Assembly: GCF_029871235.1 (NCBI RefSeq) | Contig: NZ_SSOM01000045.1 | Location: 1-64,000, forward strand | Length of the DNA: 64,000 bases | Reading direction: 5' to 3' | From: Pseudomonas sp. BN411 | Lineage (GTDB): Bacteria > Pseudomonadota > Gammaproteobacteria > Pseudomonadales > Pseudomonadaceae | Shown: piece by piece, positions 50,530 to 58,503 of the stretch | Layout: each line of letters starts with the position of its first letter | How positions within the stretch are numbered: the stretch's first letter is position 1 | Made by a program: the position numbers and the translations under genes | The notes under the pieces: model-generated | Database searches by the model: none | What the model was told of the DNA's origin: nothing | What the model saw: only the letters and a program-made list of their open reading frames with translations

Positions 50530-51258
50530 TCAGATATACAGGCGTTCGGTGTTGTGGAAGCCGCGGCCGTTCTCCGGGCGCGAGGTGCGGCAGAGCAGGG
50601 TGATGCCGTCGCTCTGTACCTGCTGCCAGCTGAGCTGCACCGGCTTGGGGGCGTATTCGGGGGCAGGGTCCATGGGGTGCTGCAGGGCGGTGAGCACCAC
50701 CAGAGTGTCCATCGGTGCATAGAGCTCGAGGTAGTCGCCGGCCTTGGAGTTGCCAGGCTGGAAGTGGAAGCAGCCGTCGCTGTCCACGGTGACCTTGCTG
50801 AACAGGTTCAGGCACATCAGCAGGTCCTGGAGGTTCAGGTCCCACTTGCCCATCTCCACCAGCAGGTTGTCCACGCCGTTGCGGAAGAAGCCGTTGCGCA
50901 ATTCCTGGTAGCGCCCAGCGCCGTACTTTTCCTTCACCTCATCCGCATTGAGCACGCCGCCGAAGCTGTCGTGCCAGCCGCAGGTGTCGGCGGTGATGGC
51001 GGCCAGTACCCTGCCCATGTCGGAGTAGAGGCAGTGGCCGGCGGTGAGCTTGGCGGTGTGCTGGCACTTCAGGCTGTCCGGCAGATTGAGGCGCTCGCTC
51101 TTCTCCTGTGCGTTGAGCAGCAGCAGGCTGACGTTGGCGCCGCCTTCGATATCGGTGATGCGCAGCTGTTGGCCGCGTTTCAGCACGAAGGAGGTGTGGC
51201 CGCCGCCGGGGACGGTTTCTTCATAGAGGGTTGGGCGCAGGGCCAGGGATGCGGTCAT
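50530..51258 (-). CDS. cgdA: Carboxyguanidine deiminase subunit (DUF1989; urea carboxylase-associated protein 1)
   Basis: Protein of 242 residues, the second DUF1989 subunit of the predicted deiminase. It carries [13 protein letters not shown], parallel to the TADTCG-HD motif in the neighbouring subunit, and similar later segments ([30 protein letters not shown]). It starts 14 bp after the ABC ATPase gene and its stop lies 11 bp before the other subunit. Two related subunits encoded side by side suggest a heteromeric enzyme. Confidence 0.85.
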   Translation of the reverse strand: MTASLALRPTLYEETVPGGGHTSFVLKRGQQLRITDIEGGANVSLLLLNAQEKSERLNLPDSLKCQHTAKLTAGHCLYSDMGRVLAAITADTCGWHDSFGGVLNADEVKEKYGAGRYQELRNGFFRNGVDNLLVEMGKWDLNLQDLLMCLNLFSKVTVDSDGCFHFQPGNSKAGDYLELYAPMDTLVVLTALQHPMDPAPEYAPKPVQLSWQQVQSDGITLLCRTSRPENGRGFHNTERLYI

Positions 51259-51272
51259 GGGCAGGCTCCTAT

Positions 51273-52070
51273 TCAGTGGGCGATGGCCGGCTGCAGGGCG
51301 GAAGTGACTCGCTCCGGCAAGGCCTCGACGGCCGCGCGGGCAGCACGACGGTCGCTGTTCAGGGGGATGTCGTAGGTGACGCGCGCGCCGAAGGCGTTGG
51401 GCGCGTGCGGGTCCTGGCGCACCTTGTCGACGACCAGCAGGCGGGTGCCCAGGCTGAAGCCTTCGGAGAGGTCGTGGGTGACCATGAACACGGTCAGTCG
51501 GGTTTCGTGCCAGAGGCCAAGCAGCAGCTCGTGCATGTCTTTGCGGATGCCCGGGTCGAGAGCGCCGAAGGGCTCGTCCAGCAGCAACACGCGGGGTTTC
51601 ATGATCAACGCCTGGGCGATGGCCAGGCGTTGTTGCATGCCGCCGGAAAGCTGGCTGGGGTACTTGTCCAGTGCATGGCCGAGGCCGACCTTGACGAGGA
51701 TCGCGGCGGCTTCCTCGCGAGCGGCGCGTTTGGCGCCCCCGAACAAGCGGCCGAAGAGGGGCGAGCGGGGCAGTTCCAGGCCGAGGGCGACATTGTCCAG
51801 CACGCTCAGGTGCGGGAACACCGAATAGCGCTGGAACACCACGCCACGGCTGGCGTCGGGTTCGGCCGCCAGCGGCTGGCCGTCCAGCAGGATGCTGCCG
51901 CGGCTGGGCGATTCCTGGCCCAGCAGCATGCGCAGGAAGGTGGATTTGCCGCAGCCAGAAGCGCCGACCAGGGTGCAGAACTCGCCTTCGTTCACCGACA
52001 GGTCGAGGTTCTCCAGCACCACCTGGTCGCCATATTCCTGCCAGACGTTGCGGACGCTGATGAAACTCAT
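51273..52070 (-). CDS. ABC transporter ATP-binding protein, guanidine importer (predicted)
   Basis: Cytoplasmic ATPase of 265 residues in the nitrate/sulfonate/taurine importer group. Walker A GASGCGKST, Q-loop VFQRYSVFPHLS, signature LSGGMQQR, Walker B LLLDEPFGALD and switch MVTHDLSEG are present. The ATG at 52070 overlaps the permease stop by 4 bp. Under the guanidine riboswitch the transporter most likely carries guanidine; that is inference from operon context, since transporters of this type also carry sulfonates. Confidence 0.9.
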   Translation of the reverse strand: MSFISVRNVWQEYGDQVVLENLDLSVNEGEFCTLVGASGCGKSTFLRMLLGQESPSRGSILLDGQPLAAEPDASRGVVFQRYSVFPHLSVLDNVALGLELPRSPLFGRLFGGAKRAAREEAAAILVKVGLGHALDKYPSQLSGGMQQRLAIAQALIMKPRVLLLDEPFGALDPGIRKDMHELLLGLWHETRLTVFMVTHDLSEGFSLGTRLLVVDKVRQDPHAPNAFGARVTYDIPLNSDRRAARAAVEALPERVTSALQPAIAH

Positions 52071-52882
52071 GCCTTGGCTCCTTCGTACCAGGGGAAGGCC
52101 AGCCGGGTGAGCTGGCGCAGGCCCAGGTCCATCAGCCAGGCGAGCAGGGTGATCCACACCACGTAGGGGAGGATCACGTCCATGGCCAGGTAGCGGCGGA
52201 CCAGGAAGATGCGGTAGCCCAGGCCATCGGTGGAGGCGATGGCTTCGGCGGCGATCAGGAACAGCCAGGCCGAGCCCAGCACCAAACGCAGGGAGATCAG
52301 CAGGCGCGGCATCAGTTGCGGCAGCACCACCCGCAGGATCAGCGTCCAGGTGTTGGCGCCGAGCGTCTGCGCCTTGATCAGCAGTTCACGGGGGATTTCC
52401 CGCGCGCGCTGCTCCAGGTCGCGGGCGATGCAGGGGGCGACGCCGATGACGATCAGCATCACCTTGGACAGCTCGCCCAGGCCGAAGACGATGAACAGGA
52501 TCGGCAGGATCGCCAGCGGCGGGATCATCGACAGCACCGTCAGCAGGGGCGACAAGGGAGCGCCGAACAGCGGCAGGGTGCCGGCGGCGATGCCCAGTGC
52601 CAGGCCCAGCAGCGCGGCGATGGACAGGCCCAGTGCCAGGCGTTTCAGGCTGGAGGCGGAGTCCTGCCAGAACAGGTAGTCGCCGCTGCGCTTGTCTTCG
52701 GTGAAGGCCAGTCGCTCGACGGCCTCACTCATCTGCGCCGCGCTGGGCAGCAGCTTGTCGTTGGGGTTTTCCGTCAGCCGCGCAGCCGAGCCGGTGAAGT
52801 AGGCGAACAGCAGCAGGGCGAAGGGCAGCAGGACCAGGATCAGGCGTCCGGCGCGGTCCGGTTGGCGGTTGATCAGGCGCAT
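52067..52882 (-). CDS. ABC transporter permease, guanidine importer (predicted)
   Basis: Inner-membrane subunit of 271 residues with about six hydrophobic segments and an EAA-type loop (EIPRELLIKAQTLGANTWTL) of the nitrate/sulfonate/taurine importer family. Its stop overlaps the ATPase start by 4 bp. The binding-protein gene lies 106 bp upstream, with a palindrome in the gap. Confidence 0.88.
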   Translation of the reverse strand: MRLINRQPDRAGRLILVLLPFALLLFAYFTGSAARLTENPNDKLLPSAAQMSEAVERLAFTEDKRSGDYLFWQDSASSLKRLALGLSIAALLGLALGIAAGTLPLFGAPLSPLLTVLSMIPPLAILPILFIVFGLGELSKVMLIVIGVAPCIARDLEQRAREIPRELLIKAQTLGANTWTLILRVVLPQLMPRLLISLRLVLGSAWLFLIAAEAIASTDGLGYRIFLVRRYLAMDVILPYVVWITLLAWLMDLGLRQLTRLAFPWYEGAKA

Positions 52883-52910
52883 GGCAGGTACTCGGTTGCG
52901 TGGACGTGCA

Positions 52911-52972
52911 GGTTGGTCCGAGGTGCGGGGCCCAACATTGTTGTGTTGGGCTTCGCTTCGCTCTGACCAACC
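52911..52972. repeat. Palindrome between permease and binding-protein genes
   Basis: Arms GGTTGGTC and GACCAACC enclose GCCCAACA / TGTTGGGC: a nested inverted repeat of about 62 bp. It resembles the element at 58265. In this position it could protect or process the mRNA just after the binding-protein gene. Confidence 0.75.
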
Positions 52973-52988
52973 TACGGTTCGGAACGGT

Positions 52989-54056
52989 TCAGAGCTTGCC
53001 GTCTGCGGCCATCTGCACGTAGGTGGGGTCGAAGCGCAGTTTCACGTTGCCCTTGTCGCCGGTGACCACGCCCTTGGCGAAGCTCATGCCGACGGCGTTG
53101 GCATCCTTGGCACCTTCGCCCAGCAGGCCGTGGTGGAAGCTGAAGCTGGCCACCTTGTCCATGGTGGCCGGCAGCTTCGGGCTGGTGACGAAGGCCAGCG
53201 CATCGGCCGGGGTGTGGAACAGGCGGGTGGCGGCCAGCTGCGCCTGATAGCCAGCGAGGTCAGTGCCGGACGCCTTGGCCATGTGTTCCAGGGCGGCGGC
53301 GCTGTCGGCGTTGCCGGCCTGCATCAACGCGACGATCTCGAACCAGGCGCCGGTCAGCGCCTTGCCCAGGGCGGGGTTGTCTTTCAGGGTTTCGGTGTTC
53401 ACCACCATCATGTCCATGATCTCGCCGGGCACCTTGCTGGAGTCGAACACCAGGCTGGTGGCGGGCTTGGCCTTGATGTCGGCCAGCATCGGGTTCCAGG
53501 TGGTCACGGCCTGGACTTCGGCGGTATCGAAGGCGGCGGCGATATCGGCGTCGGAGGTGTTCACCACCTGCACGTCTTTCTCGGAGAGGTCGGCGCGCTC
53601 CAGGGCGCGGGCCAGCAGGTAATGGGAGACGGACAGCTCCACCAGGTTGATCGGCTTGTCCTTGAGGTCGGCCAGGGTCTTGCCTTCGCCCTTCACCACC
53701 ACGCCGTCGTTGCCGTTGGAGAAGTCGCCGACGATCAGCGCGGTGCTGTCCACGCCACCGGCGGCGGGGATGGTCAGGGCATCCATGTTGGTCATGGTGC
53801 AGCCGTCGAACTGGCCAGCGGTGTACTGGTTGATGGATTCGACGTAGTCGTTGAGCTGGGTGACCTCGATCTCGATGCCGTACTTCTTCGCCCACTTGTC
53901 GACGATGCCTTTGGTGGCACCGTACTCCCAGGGCATCCAGCCGGCGTAGATGGTCCAGCAGACGTTGAAGCTGTCTTTCTGTGCGGCGGACGTGTTGAAG
54001 CTGAGAGCGGCGGTGAGACCGGCAACGGCGAGGGCGAACAGACGGGACTTGCGCAT
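52989..54056 (-). CDS. ABC transporter substrate-binding protein, guanidine importer (predicted)
   Basis: Periplasmic protein of 355 residues of the NMT1/SsuA/TauA type with a clear signal peptide (MRKSRLFALAVAGLTAALSF, cleavage near SAA). The mature chain begins KDSFNVCWTIYAGWMPWEYG, and VNTSDADIAAAFDTAEVQAV is a family-typical region. I chose the ATG at 54056: a GGAGG site lies 7-11 bp before it, and longer in-frame starts would run through the riboswitch. It is the first gene controlled by the riboswitch, so its substrate is predicted to be guanidine. Confidence 0.92.
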   Translation of the reverse strand: MRKSRLFALAVAGLTAALSFNTSAAQKDSFNVCWTIYAGWMPWEYGATKGIVDKWAKKYGIEIEVTQLNDYVESINQYTAGQFDGCTMTNMDALTIPAAGGVDSTALIVGDFSNGNDGVVVKGEGKTLADLKDKPINLVELSVSHYLLARALERADLSEKDVQVVNTSDADIAAAFDTAEVQAVTTWNPMLADIKAKPATSLVFDSSKVPGEIMDMMVVNTETLKDNPALGKALTGAWFEIVALMQAGNADSAAALEHMAKASGTDLAGYQAQLAATRLFHTPADALAFVTSPKLPATMDKVASFSFHHGLLGEGAKDANAVGMSFAKGVVTGDKGNVKLRFDPTYVQMAADGKL

Positions 54057-54117
54057 GGAGGACCTCCAGTTCGGTTTAGGGCGGGCGGAGCTGCGCGGCA
54101 CTTCCCTATCAAGGGGC

Positions 54118-54216
54118 GCGTTCTCCCGGGCTTTTGTCCCGCCGTGTAACCTCGCTGGAGGTCGCCAGCTCTCGGACCAGTCATCCGCCTTCGCGGACCG
54201 GAACCCTAGCCAGCCA
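54118..54216 (-). promoter_or_regulatory. Guanidine-I riboswitch (ykkC class)
   Basis: On the minus strand the conserved ykkC aptamer elements appear in order: CTAGGGTTCCGG, GGTCCGAGAGCTGG, GTTACACGGCGGGACAAAA and GCCCGGGAGAACG, with stems of normal length. This is the guanidine-I aptamer, which turns on guanidine transport and carboxylase operons. It lies 62 bp before the binding-protein ATG. The segment GACCTCCAG (54155-54163) is an exact 9-nt complement of the ribosome-binding-site segment CTGGAGGTC (54061-54069), suggesting control of translation initiation. Confidence 0.95.
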
Positions 54217-54526
54217 TTGCAAATTGTGGTGCCGCGAACCCGGTCACCCGGGTAGCTCCTGCACGTCTTAGCCAAAGCGAAGGGCGTGCCAACCTGGCAC
54301 AAGGCCTCTGAAATGGGCCTTCTGGCGAGTTTGGCGCGTTGGCTGGAGGGGAGGGATGCCCGCTCATGGGGCGTCTAGCGTCAAGTTGGTGCGCGCAACA
54401 ATTGGAAACGGACTTTTCCGACAGATGTCGCGCGCTGTTCTGTAGGACGCGTTGTCCAACGCAGTGGGAGAAATCCCAGTCGCCGACATTCGTCTGCGCC
54501 GTCCCTAGCGGTCGAAGGAGGCCGCC
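54217..54526. other. Intergenic region between the riboswitch and the lipoprotein gene
   Basis: 310 bp holding the promoter of the guanidine operon on the minus strand and that of the lipoprotein gene on the plus strand. A sigma-54-like GGCAC...TTGC element (54217-54234) has one nt too many in its spacer. I see no gene here. Confidence 0.4.
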
Positions 54527-55120
54527 ATGTCCTACCGAGCATTCTTCCTTGCCGTACTGAGCCTGACCCTGGGCGGCTGTGCCGTCTATGACTACGACAA
54601 CGACTACTACGGTCGCCGCTACTACGACGACGGCGACTATCCCGTGCACCGCAACTACTACGACGTGCCGAGACGGAACTATTACATCGTCGATCACCGT
54701 GACGGCGACCGTAATTACGATCGCCGCTATTACGACCGTCGCGACTATGACGGCCGCAAGGACTACTACAAGTCCGACAAACGCTTCCACGACAAGCGCT
54801 TCCACGACAACGACCGCAAGTTCCATCACCAGCGGCGCTATTACCAGCAGCCGTACGACAACTTCCAGGAACGCCGCCACGACTACACGCCGCGCCTGCA
54901 GACCTGGGGCAAGAACAATCTTCAGCCGGGCTATCGCGAGTCCAACTACCGGCAACAAAACTATCGCCGGCAGAACTATCAGCAGCCCAACTATCAGCAA
55001 CAGAACCATCAGCAGCACAACGTTCGCCAGCAGTACCGGGTAGAGCCGGGCTACGAGGCACGGCCGCACAATCCGCGCTACAACAACCGCAGTGACTGGT
55101 CCATGAAGAACCGCCGCTAG
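54527..55120 (+). CDS. Tyr/Gln/Asn-rich low-complexity lipoprotein
   Basis: Predicted lipoprotein of 197 residues: lipobox LGGC with Cys18, then a chain very rich in Tyr, Asp, Arg, Asn and Gln. The first half repeats DYY/RRYY-type motifs; the second half carries six pentapeptides of the form NYxQQ at residues 140-169. The composition suggests a disordered, extracellular or periplasmic cell-surface protein, but I do not recognise the family. A GAAGGAGG ribosome binding site supports the start. Its stop codon TAG shares the CTAG sequence with the stop of the convergent LysR gene. Confidence 0.75.
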   Translation: MSYRAFFLAVLSLTLGGCAVYDYDNDYYGRRYYDDGDYPVHRNYYDVPRRNYYIVDHRDGDRNYDRRYYDRRDYDGRKDYYKSDKRFHDKRFHDNDRKFHHQRRYYQQPYDNFQERRHDYTPRLQTWGKNNLQPGYRESNYRQQNYRRQNYQQPNYQQQNHQQHNVRQQYRVEPGYEARPHNPRYNNRSDWSMKNRR

Positions 55121-56019
55121 ATGGCGGAGAAGTCCCGGTCCTCTTCCAGCAACAGCTCCCTCACCGCCCGCGCAGCCGGAGACAGGCTGCGCGCGGCATG
55201 GCTGACGATGCCATAGGCCGAAGACGTTCTTGTGCCCTCCGGGATCTGCAGCAGTGCCAGACGCCCGGCGTGCACATCCTCGGCCACCACATCCCAGGGG
55301 GCCATGCTGACCACATCGCTTTCGGCCACCAGCGCCTTCAGCACCATGAAGTTGTCGCATTCGATGCCCAGTGGCTTTTCGCTGCTGCTCAGGGCACCAA
55401 TGGCCCTTGCCACCTCCACCGGCAACTGGGTGCCTGCCAGGGCGTAGCGGGCCAGGTCGGTCAGTTGCAGTTGGTCCAGTGCCAGCAAGGGGTGACCGGG
55501 CCGGCAGAAGAGGGTGCCCGGATGGCGGCGCAGGGGAATGACATCCAGCAGGGGATCTCCTTCGAGTTCACGGATGTCGGCGACGAACAGCTCGATGGCG
55601 TCGTCCAGCAGGCGTTGGCGCAGGCTGTGCCAGTTCTCCAGGGTGAGTTGCACGCGAACGCCGGGATGGCGGCTGGCGAAACGTCCAAGGGCTCGGGGGA
55701 CCAGGCGCGCGGCGGGGTAGGGGCCGGCACCCAGGCGCAGTTCGCCGCTGTCGAGATTGTCCAGCTGGGTCACCGCGCTGTGCAGGGCGCGGCTGCCGTC
55801 CAGCAGGCGCCGGGCATGTTCCAGCACCAGCCGGCCGTGGGCCGTCAGGCTGATCTGACGGGGAGTCCGGTCCAGCAGGCTGCAACCCAGGCTGGCCTCC
55901 AGGGCCTGGATGCTGCGGCTGAGGGCGGGTTGGCTGAGATTCACCGCTTCCGCCGCGCGGGCGAAGTGACCGTGCTCGGCGAGGGCGACGAAATGGCGGA
56001 GTTGGCGAAGATCGTTCAT
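55117..56019 (-). CDS. LysR-family regulator, divergent from alkylsulfatase
   Basis: Regulator of 300 residues with an N-terminal helix-turn-helix (HFARAAEAVNLSQPALSRSI) and a LysR substrate-binding domain. It is divergent from the alkylsulfatase gene with 97 bp between their starts, which parallels SdsB1 next to SdsA1 in P. aeruginosa, so it probably regulates the sulfatase. Effector unknown; it ends in a 4-bp overlap with the convergent lipoprotein gene. Confidence 0.87.
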   Translation of the reverse strand: MNDLRQLRHFVALAEHGHFARAAEAVNLSQPALSRSIQALEASLGCSLLDRTPRQISLTAHGRLVLEHARRLLDGSRALHSAVTQLDNLDSGELRLGAGPYPAARLVPRALGRFASRHPGVRVQLTLENWHSLRQRLLDDAIELFVADIRELEGDPLLDVIPLRRHPGTLFCRPGHPLLALDQLQLTDLARYALAGTQLPVEVARAIGALSSSEKPLGIECDNFMVLKALVAESDVVSMAPWDVVAEDVHAGRLALLQIPEGTRTSSAYGIVSHAARSLSPAARAVRELLLEEDRDFSAI

Positions 56020-56116
56020 GCGTGCCTTGCATCAAATATGGAAAAAGAATGCATTGGAATTATTAGCAGGCGCCTGCCAGCCTGTCTCGGCCAATAACAA
56101 CAATCCCGAGCGAACC

Positions 56117-57904
56117 ATGCGCATCACTACCCGTTTCAGCGGCCTGCTCCTGGCCGCCGCGCTGCCCCTGGGCGCCGACGCCGCATTGCCGGAAGAGTCC
56201 ATCCAGCCCAGCATCAACGCCGAGCTGGCCGAGCACACCAAGCACTTTAACGAGAAGGTCTACAAGATTGCCGACAACGTGTATTCGGCGGTGGGCTGGA
56301 ACCTCGCCAACAGCGTGATGATAGTGGCGCCGGAAGGGCTGATCATCGTCGACACCGGTGAGTCGGCCGAGCAGTCGCGCAAGGTGCTCGCGGAGTTCCG
56401 CAAGATCAGCGACAAGCCGATCAAGGCCATCGTCTACACCCACTTCCACCCGGACCACATCAACGGCGTGAAGGGCTTCGTCAGCGAGGAGCAGGTGAAG
56501 TCGGGCGAGGTGCAGATCTACGCCCAGGAAACCCTGTTGGACAACGTGGTGACCCAGGGCGCGCTGGTCGGCCCGATCCTCGGCATGCGCTCGGGCTACA
56601 GCTTTGGCGCGGCGCTGCCGGACACCGACAAGAAGGACATGAACGCCGGCCTCGGCCCCCTGGCCCATGAAGGCAAATCCACCTTCATCGCGCCCACCAT
56701 TACCTTCAAGGACAAGCTGGACACCACCATTGCCGGCCTGCCGGTGCAGTTCCTCCATGTGCCCAGCGAAGCGCCGGACGAGATCGTGTTGTTCCTGCCG
56801 CAGAACAAGGTGCTGATCAGCGCCGAGGTCACCCAGGGCCCGACCCTGCCGAACATCCATACCCTGCGCGGCACCAAGTTCCGCGACCCGGTGGTGTGGG
56901 TGAACAGCCTCGACAAGCTGCGCGCCTACCAGGCCGACTACATGGTGCCGCTGCACGGTCAGCCGGTGAGCGGCAAGGACAAGGTGGAAGAAGTGCTGCG
57001 CATGACCCGCGACGCCATCGCCTACGTCCACGACCAGACCGTGCGCTGGATGAACAAGGGCCTGACGCCCGACGAACTGGTGGAGAAGGTCAAGCTGCCG
57101 CCTTACCTGGCCGGCTATACGCCCTACCTGCGCGAGTACTACGGCACCGTGAAGCACAGCGTGCGGCAGATCTACCAGGGCTACCTGGGCTGGTACCAGG
57201 GTGATCCGGTGGACCTCGACCCGGTCCCGCCCGTGGAGAAGGCCAAGCGCCTGGTGGAGCTGATGGGCGGACGCGAGAAAGTGTTGCTGGCTGCCGGCGA
57301 CGCCTATCTCAAGGGTGACTACCAGTGGGCCGCCGAGCTGGCCGGCTACGCCATCCGCATCGACCACGGCGACCAGCTGGCTCGCGAAATCAAGGCGCGC
57401 AGCTTCCGTCGTCTGGGCTACGCCAGCATGAACATCAACTGGCGCAACTGGTACCTGATGAGCGCCATGGAGCTGGAGGGCAAGCTGGACGGCGATGCCG
57501 CGCTGCAGCTGTCCCAGTCCATGCGCAATGCCTTCCTCTCGCCCGACATGCTGAAGAACCTGCCGGCACGGATCTTCCTGCAGAACTGGGTGACGCGCCT
57601 GGACCCGGAAAAGAGCGCCGACGTGAACCTGACCCTCGGCTTCGTCTTCCCCGACATCCAGGAAGAGTGGGCGCTGGAAGTTCGCCGTGGCGTGGCCGAG
57701 CTGCACAAGGGCATCCCCGACGGCACCACACTCAAGCTGACCTTCGACAAGACCTACCTCGATACCGTGATCAGCGGTGAAAACGGCCTGCTCAAGGGCG
57801 CTGTGCTGGGGGATGTGAAGGTGGACGGCAACCTGCTGGACATCAAGACATTCCTCGGCTGCTTCGACTTTGAGGAAACGCCTATCGCCCTGACCCTGCG
57901 CTGA
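56117..57904 (+). CDS. Exported metallo-beta-lactamase-fold alkylsulfatase (SdsA-like)
   Basis: Hydrolyses a primary alkyl sulfate to alcohol and sulfate by family analogy. The product has 595 residues with a signal peptide (LLLAAALPLGADA). A lactamase-fold domain carries the zinc motif THFHPDHINGVKGF; a dimerisation domain follows (about 350-480) and the C-terminal SCP2-like domain ends the chain. The length is shorter than the roughly 650 residues I recall for SdsA1. The ATG at 56117 is preferred over an earlier start that lies before the signal peptide. The divergent LysR gene supports regulation of alkylsulfate use. Confidence 0.88.
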   Translation: MRITTRFSGLLLAAALPLGADAALPEESIQPSINAELAEHTKHFNEKVYKIADNVYSAVGWNLANSVMIVAPEGLIIVDTGESAEQSRKVLAEFRKISDKPIKAIVYTHFHPDHINGVKGFVSEEQVKSGEVQIYAQETLLDNVVTQGALVGPILGMRSGYSFGAALPDTDKKDMNAGLGPLAHEGKSTFIAPTITFKDKLDTTIAGLPVQFLHVPSEAPDEIVLFLPQNKVLISAEVTQGPTLPNIHTLRGTKFRDPVVWVNSLDKLRAYQADYMVPLHGQPVSGKDKVEEVLRMTRDAIAYVHDQTVRWMNKGLTPDELVEKVKLPPYLAGYTPYLREYYGTVKHSVRQIYQGYLGWYQGDPVDLDPVPPVEKAKRLVELMGGREKVLLAAGDAYLKGDYQWAAELAGYAIRIDHGDQLAREIKARSFRRLGYASMNINWRNWYLMSAMELEGKLDGDAALQLSQSMRNAFLSPDMLKNLPARIFLQNWVTRLDPEKSADVNLTLGFVFPDIQEEWALEVRRGVAELHKGIPDGTTLKLTFDKTYLDTVISGENGLLKGAVLGDVKVDGNLLDIKTFLGCFDFEETPIALTLR

Positions 57905-58003
57905 TCCGCCGCCTGCTGTGCTGCTTTCCAGCCTAAAGTGCGGAAGGCAGCCGGCGCGGCGAGCGGCACACTGCGGGGCCAATCCTTGACTGGAGACCCC
58001 GCA

Positions 58004-58249
58004 ATGCACTTCCTGTCCTTTGCCAAGGGCGCGCTGGCGATGTTCTGGCTGGTGGCCCTGTTCAACCTCGTCTACCCCTTCGGCGAGCCGCTGCAACGTC
58101 CGTTGCTGCTGGCGGCCGGTGCGATGCTGCTGGTCCATGTGGGTGAGGCCGCCCTGTTCAACCGCAAACTGAAGACCCGCCCGTACCCCTGGCTGGAGCG
58201 GCTGCAGGTGCTGCTGTTCGGTTTCCTCCATCTGCGCGGACTGCGCTGA
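58004..58249 (+). CDS. DUF1145 small membrane protein
   Basis: Protein of 81 residues with two hydrophobic helices (ALAMFWLVALFNLVYPF and PLLLAAGAMLLVHVGEAALF). It matches the small DUF1145 family found across gammaproteobacteria; the role is unknown. The ATG at 58004 follows a GGAG-type site; a longer upstream start has no support. Confidence 0.78.
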   Translation: MHFLSFAKGALAMFWLVALFNLVYPFGEPLQRPLLLAAGAMLLVHVGEAALFNRKLKTRPYPWLERLQVLLFGFLHLRGLR

Positions 58250-58264
58250 GAGCGTCTCCCGTTT

Positions 58265-58392
58265 CGTAGGTTGGGCCGGGCGGCGATCCGCTGAGCTACG
58301 CGAAGCCCAACACGTCAGGGCGTCGCAGCTGCGTACCTGAGTGCAGCTGGGCGTCGCCCTGTTGGGCCGCGCTGCGCCTGGCCCAACCTACG
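58265..58392. repeat. 128-bp nested palindrome
   Basis: Arms CGTAGGTTGGGC and GCCCAACCTACG with an inner stem CAGGGCG / CGCCCTG and the segment GAAGCCCAACACG, shared with the repeat at 52911. It occupies most of the 254-bp gap before lapG. Confidence 0.75.
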
Positions 58393-58503
58393 TGTCAGTG
58401 CGCTGCCAGATGGCGGCAGAATGCCATTGTCTTTTTCAGGTCCAGCCCGCACCATTCGCGCCGTGTTCCATGGGGCCCGACGGCCTCCGAGGCAGGATGG
58501 CGG

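Noticed and set aside
54057-54302. N-terminal extension of the guanidine-binding protein gene
   Set aside because: It would run through the guanidine-I riboswitch and bury the signal peptide; the ATG at 54056 has a good ribosome binding site.
54206-55360. Long minus-strand frame across the Tyr-rich lipoprotein gene
   Set aside because: The product is mostly runs of Val, and it covers part of the riboswitch and the LysR end; the plus-strand gene has a ribosome binding site and a lipobox.
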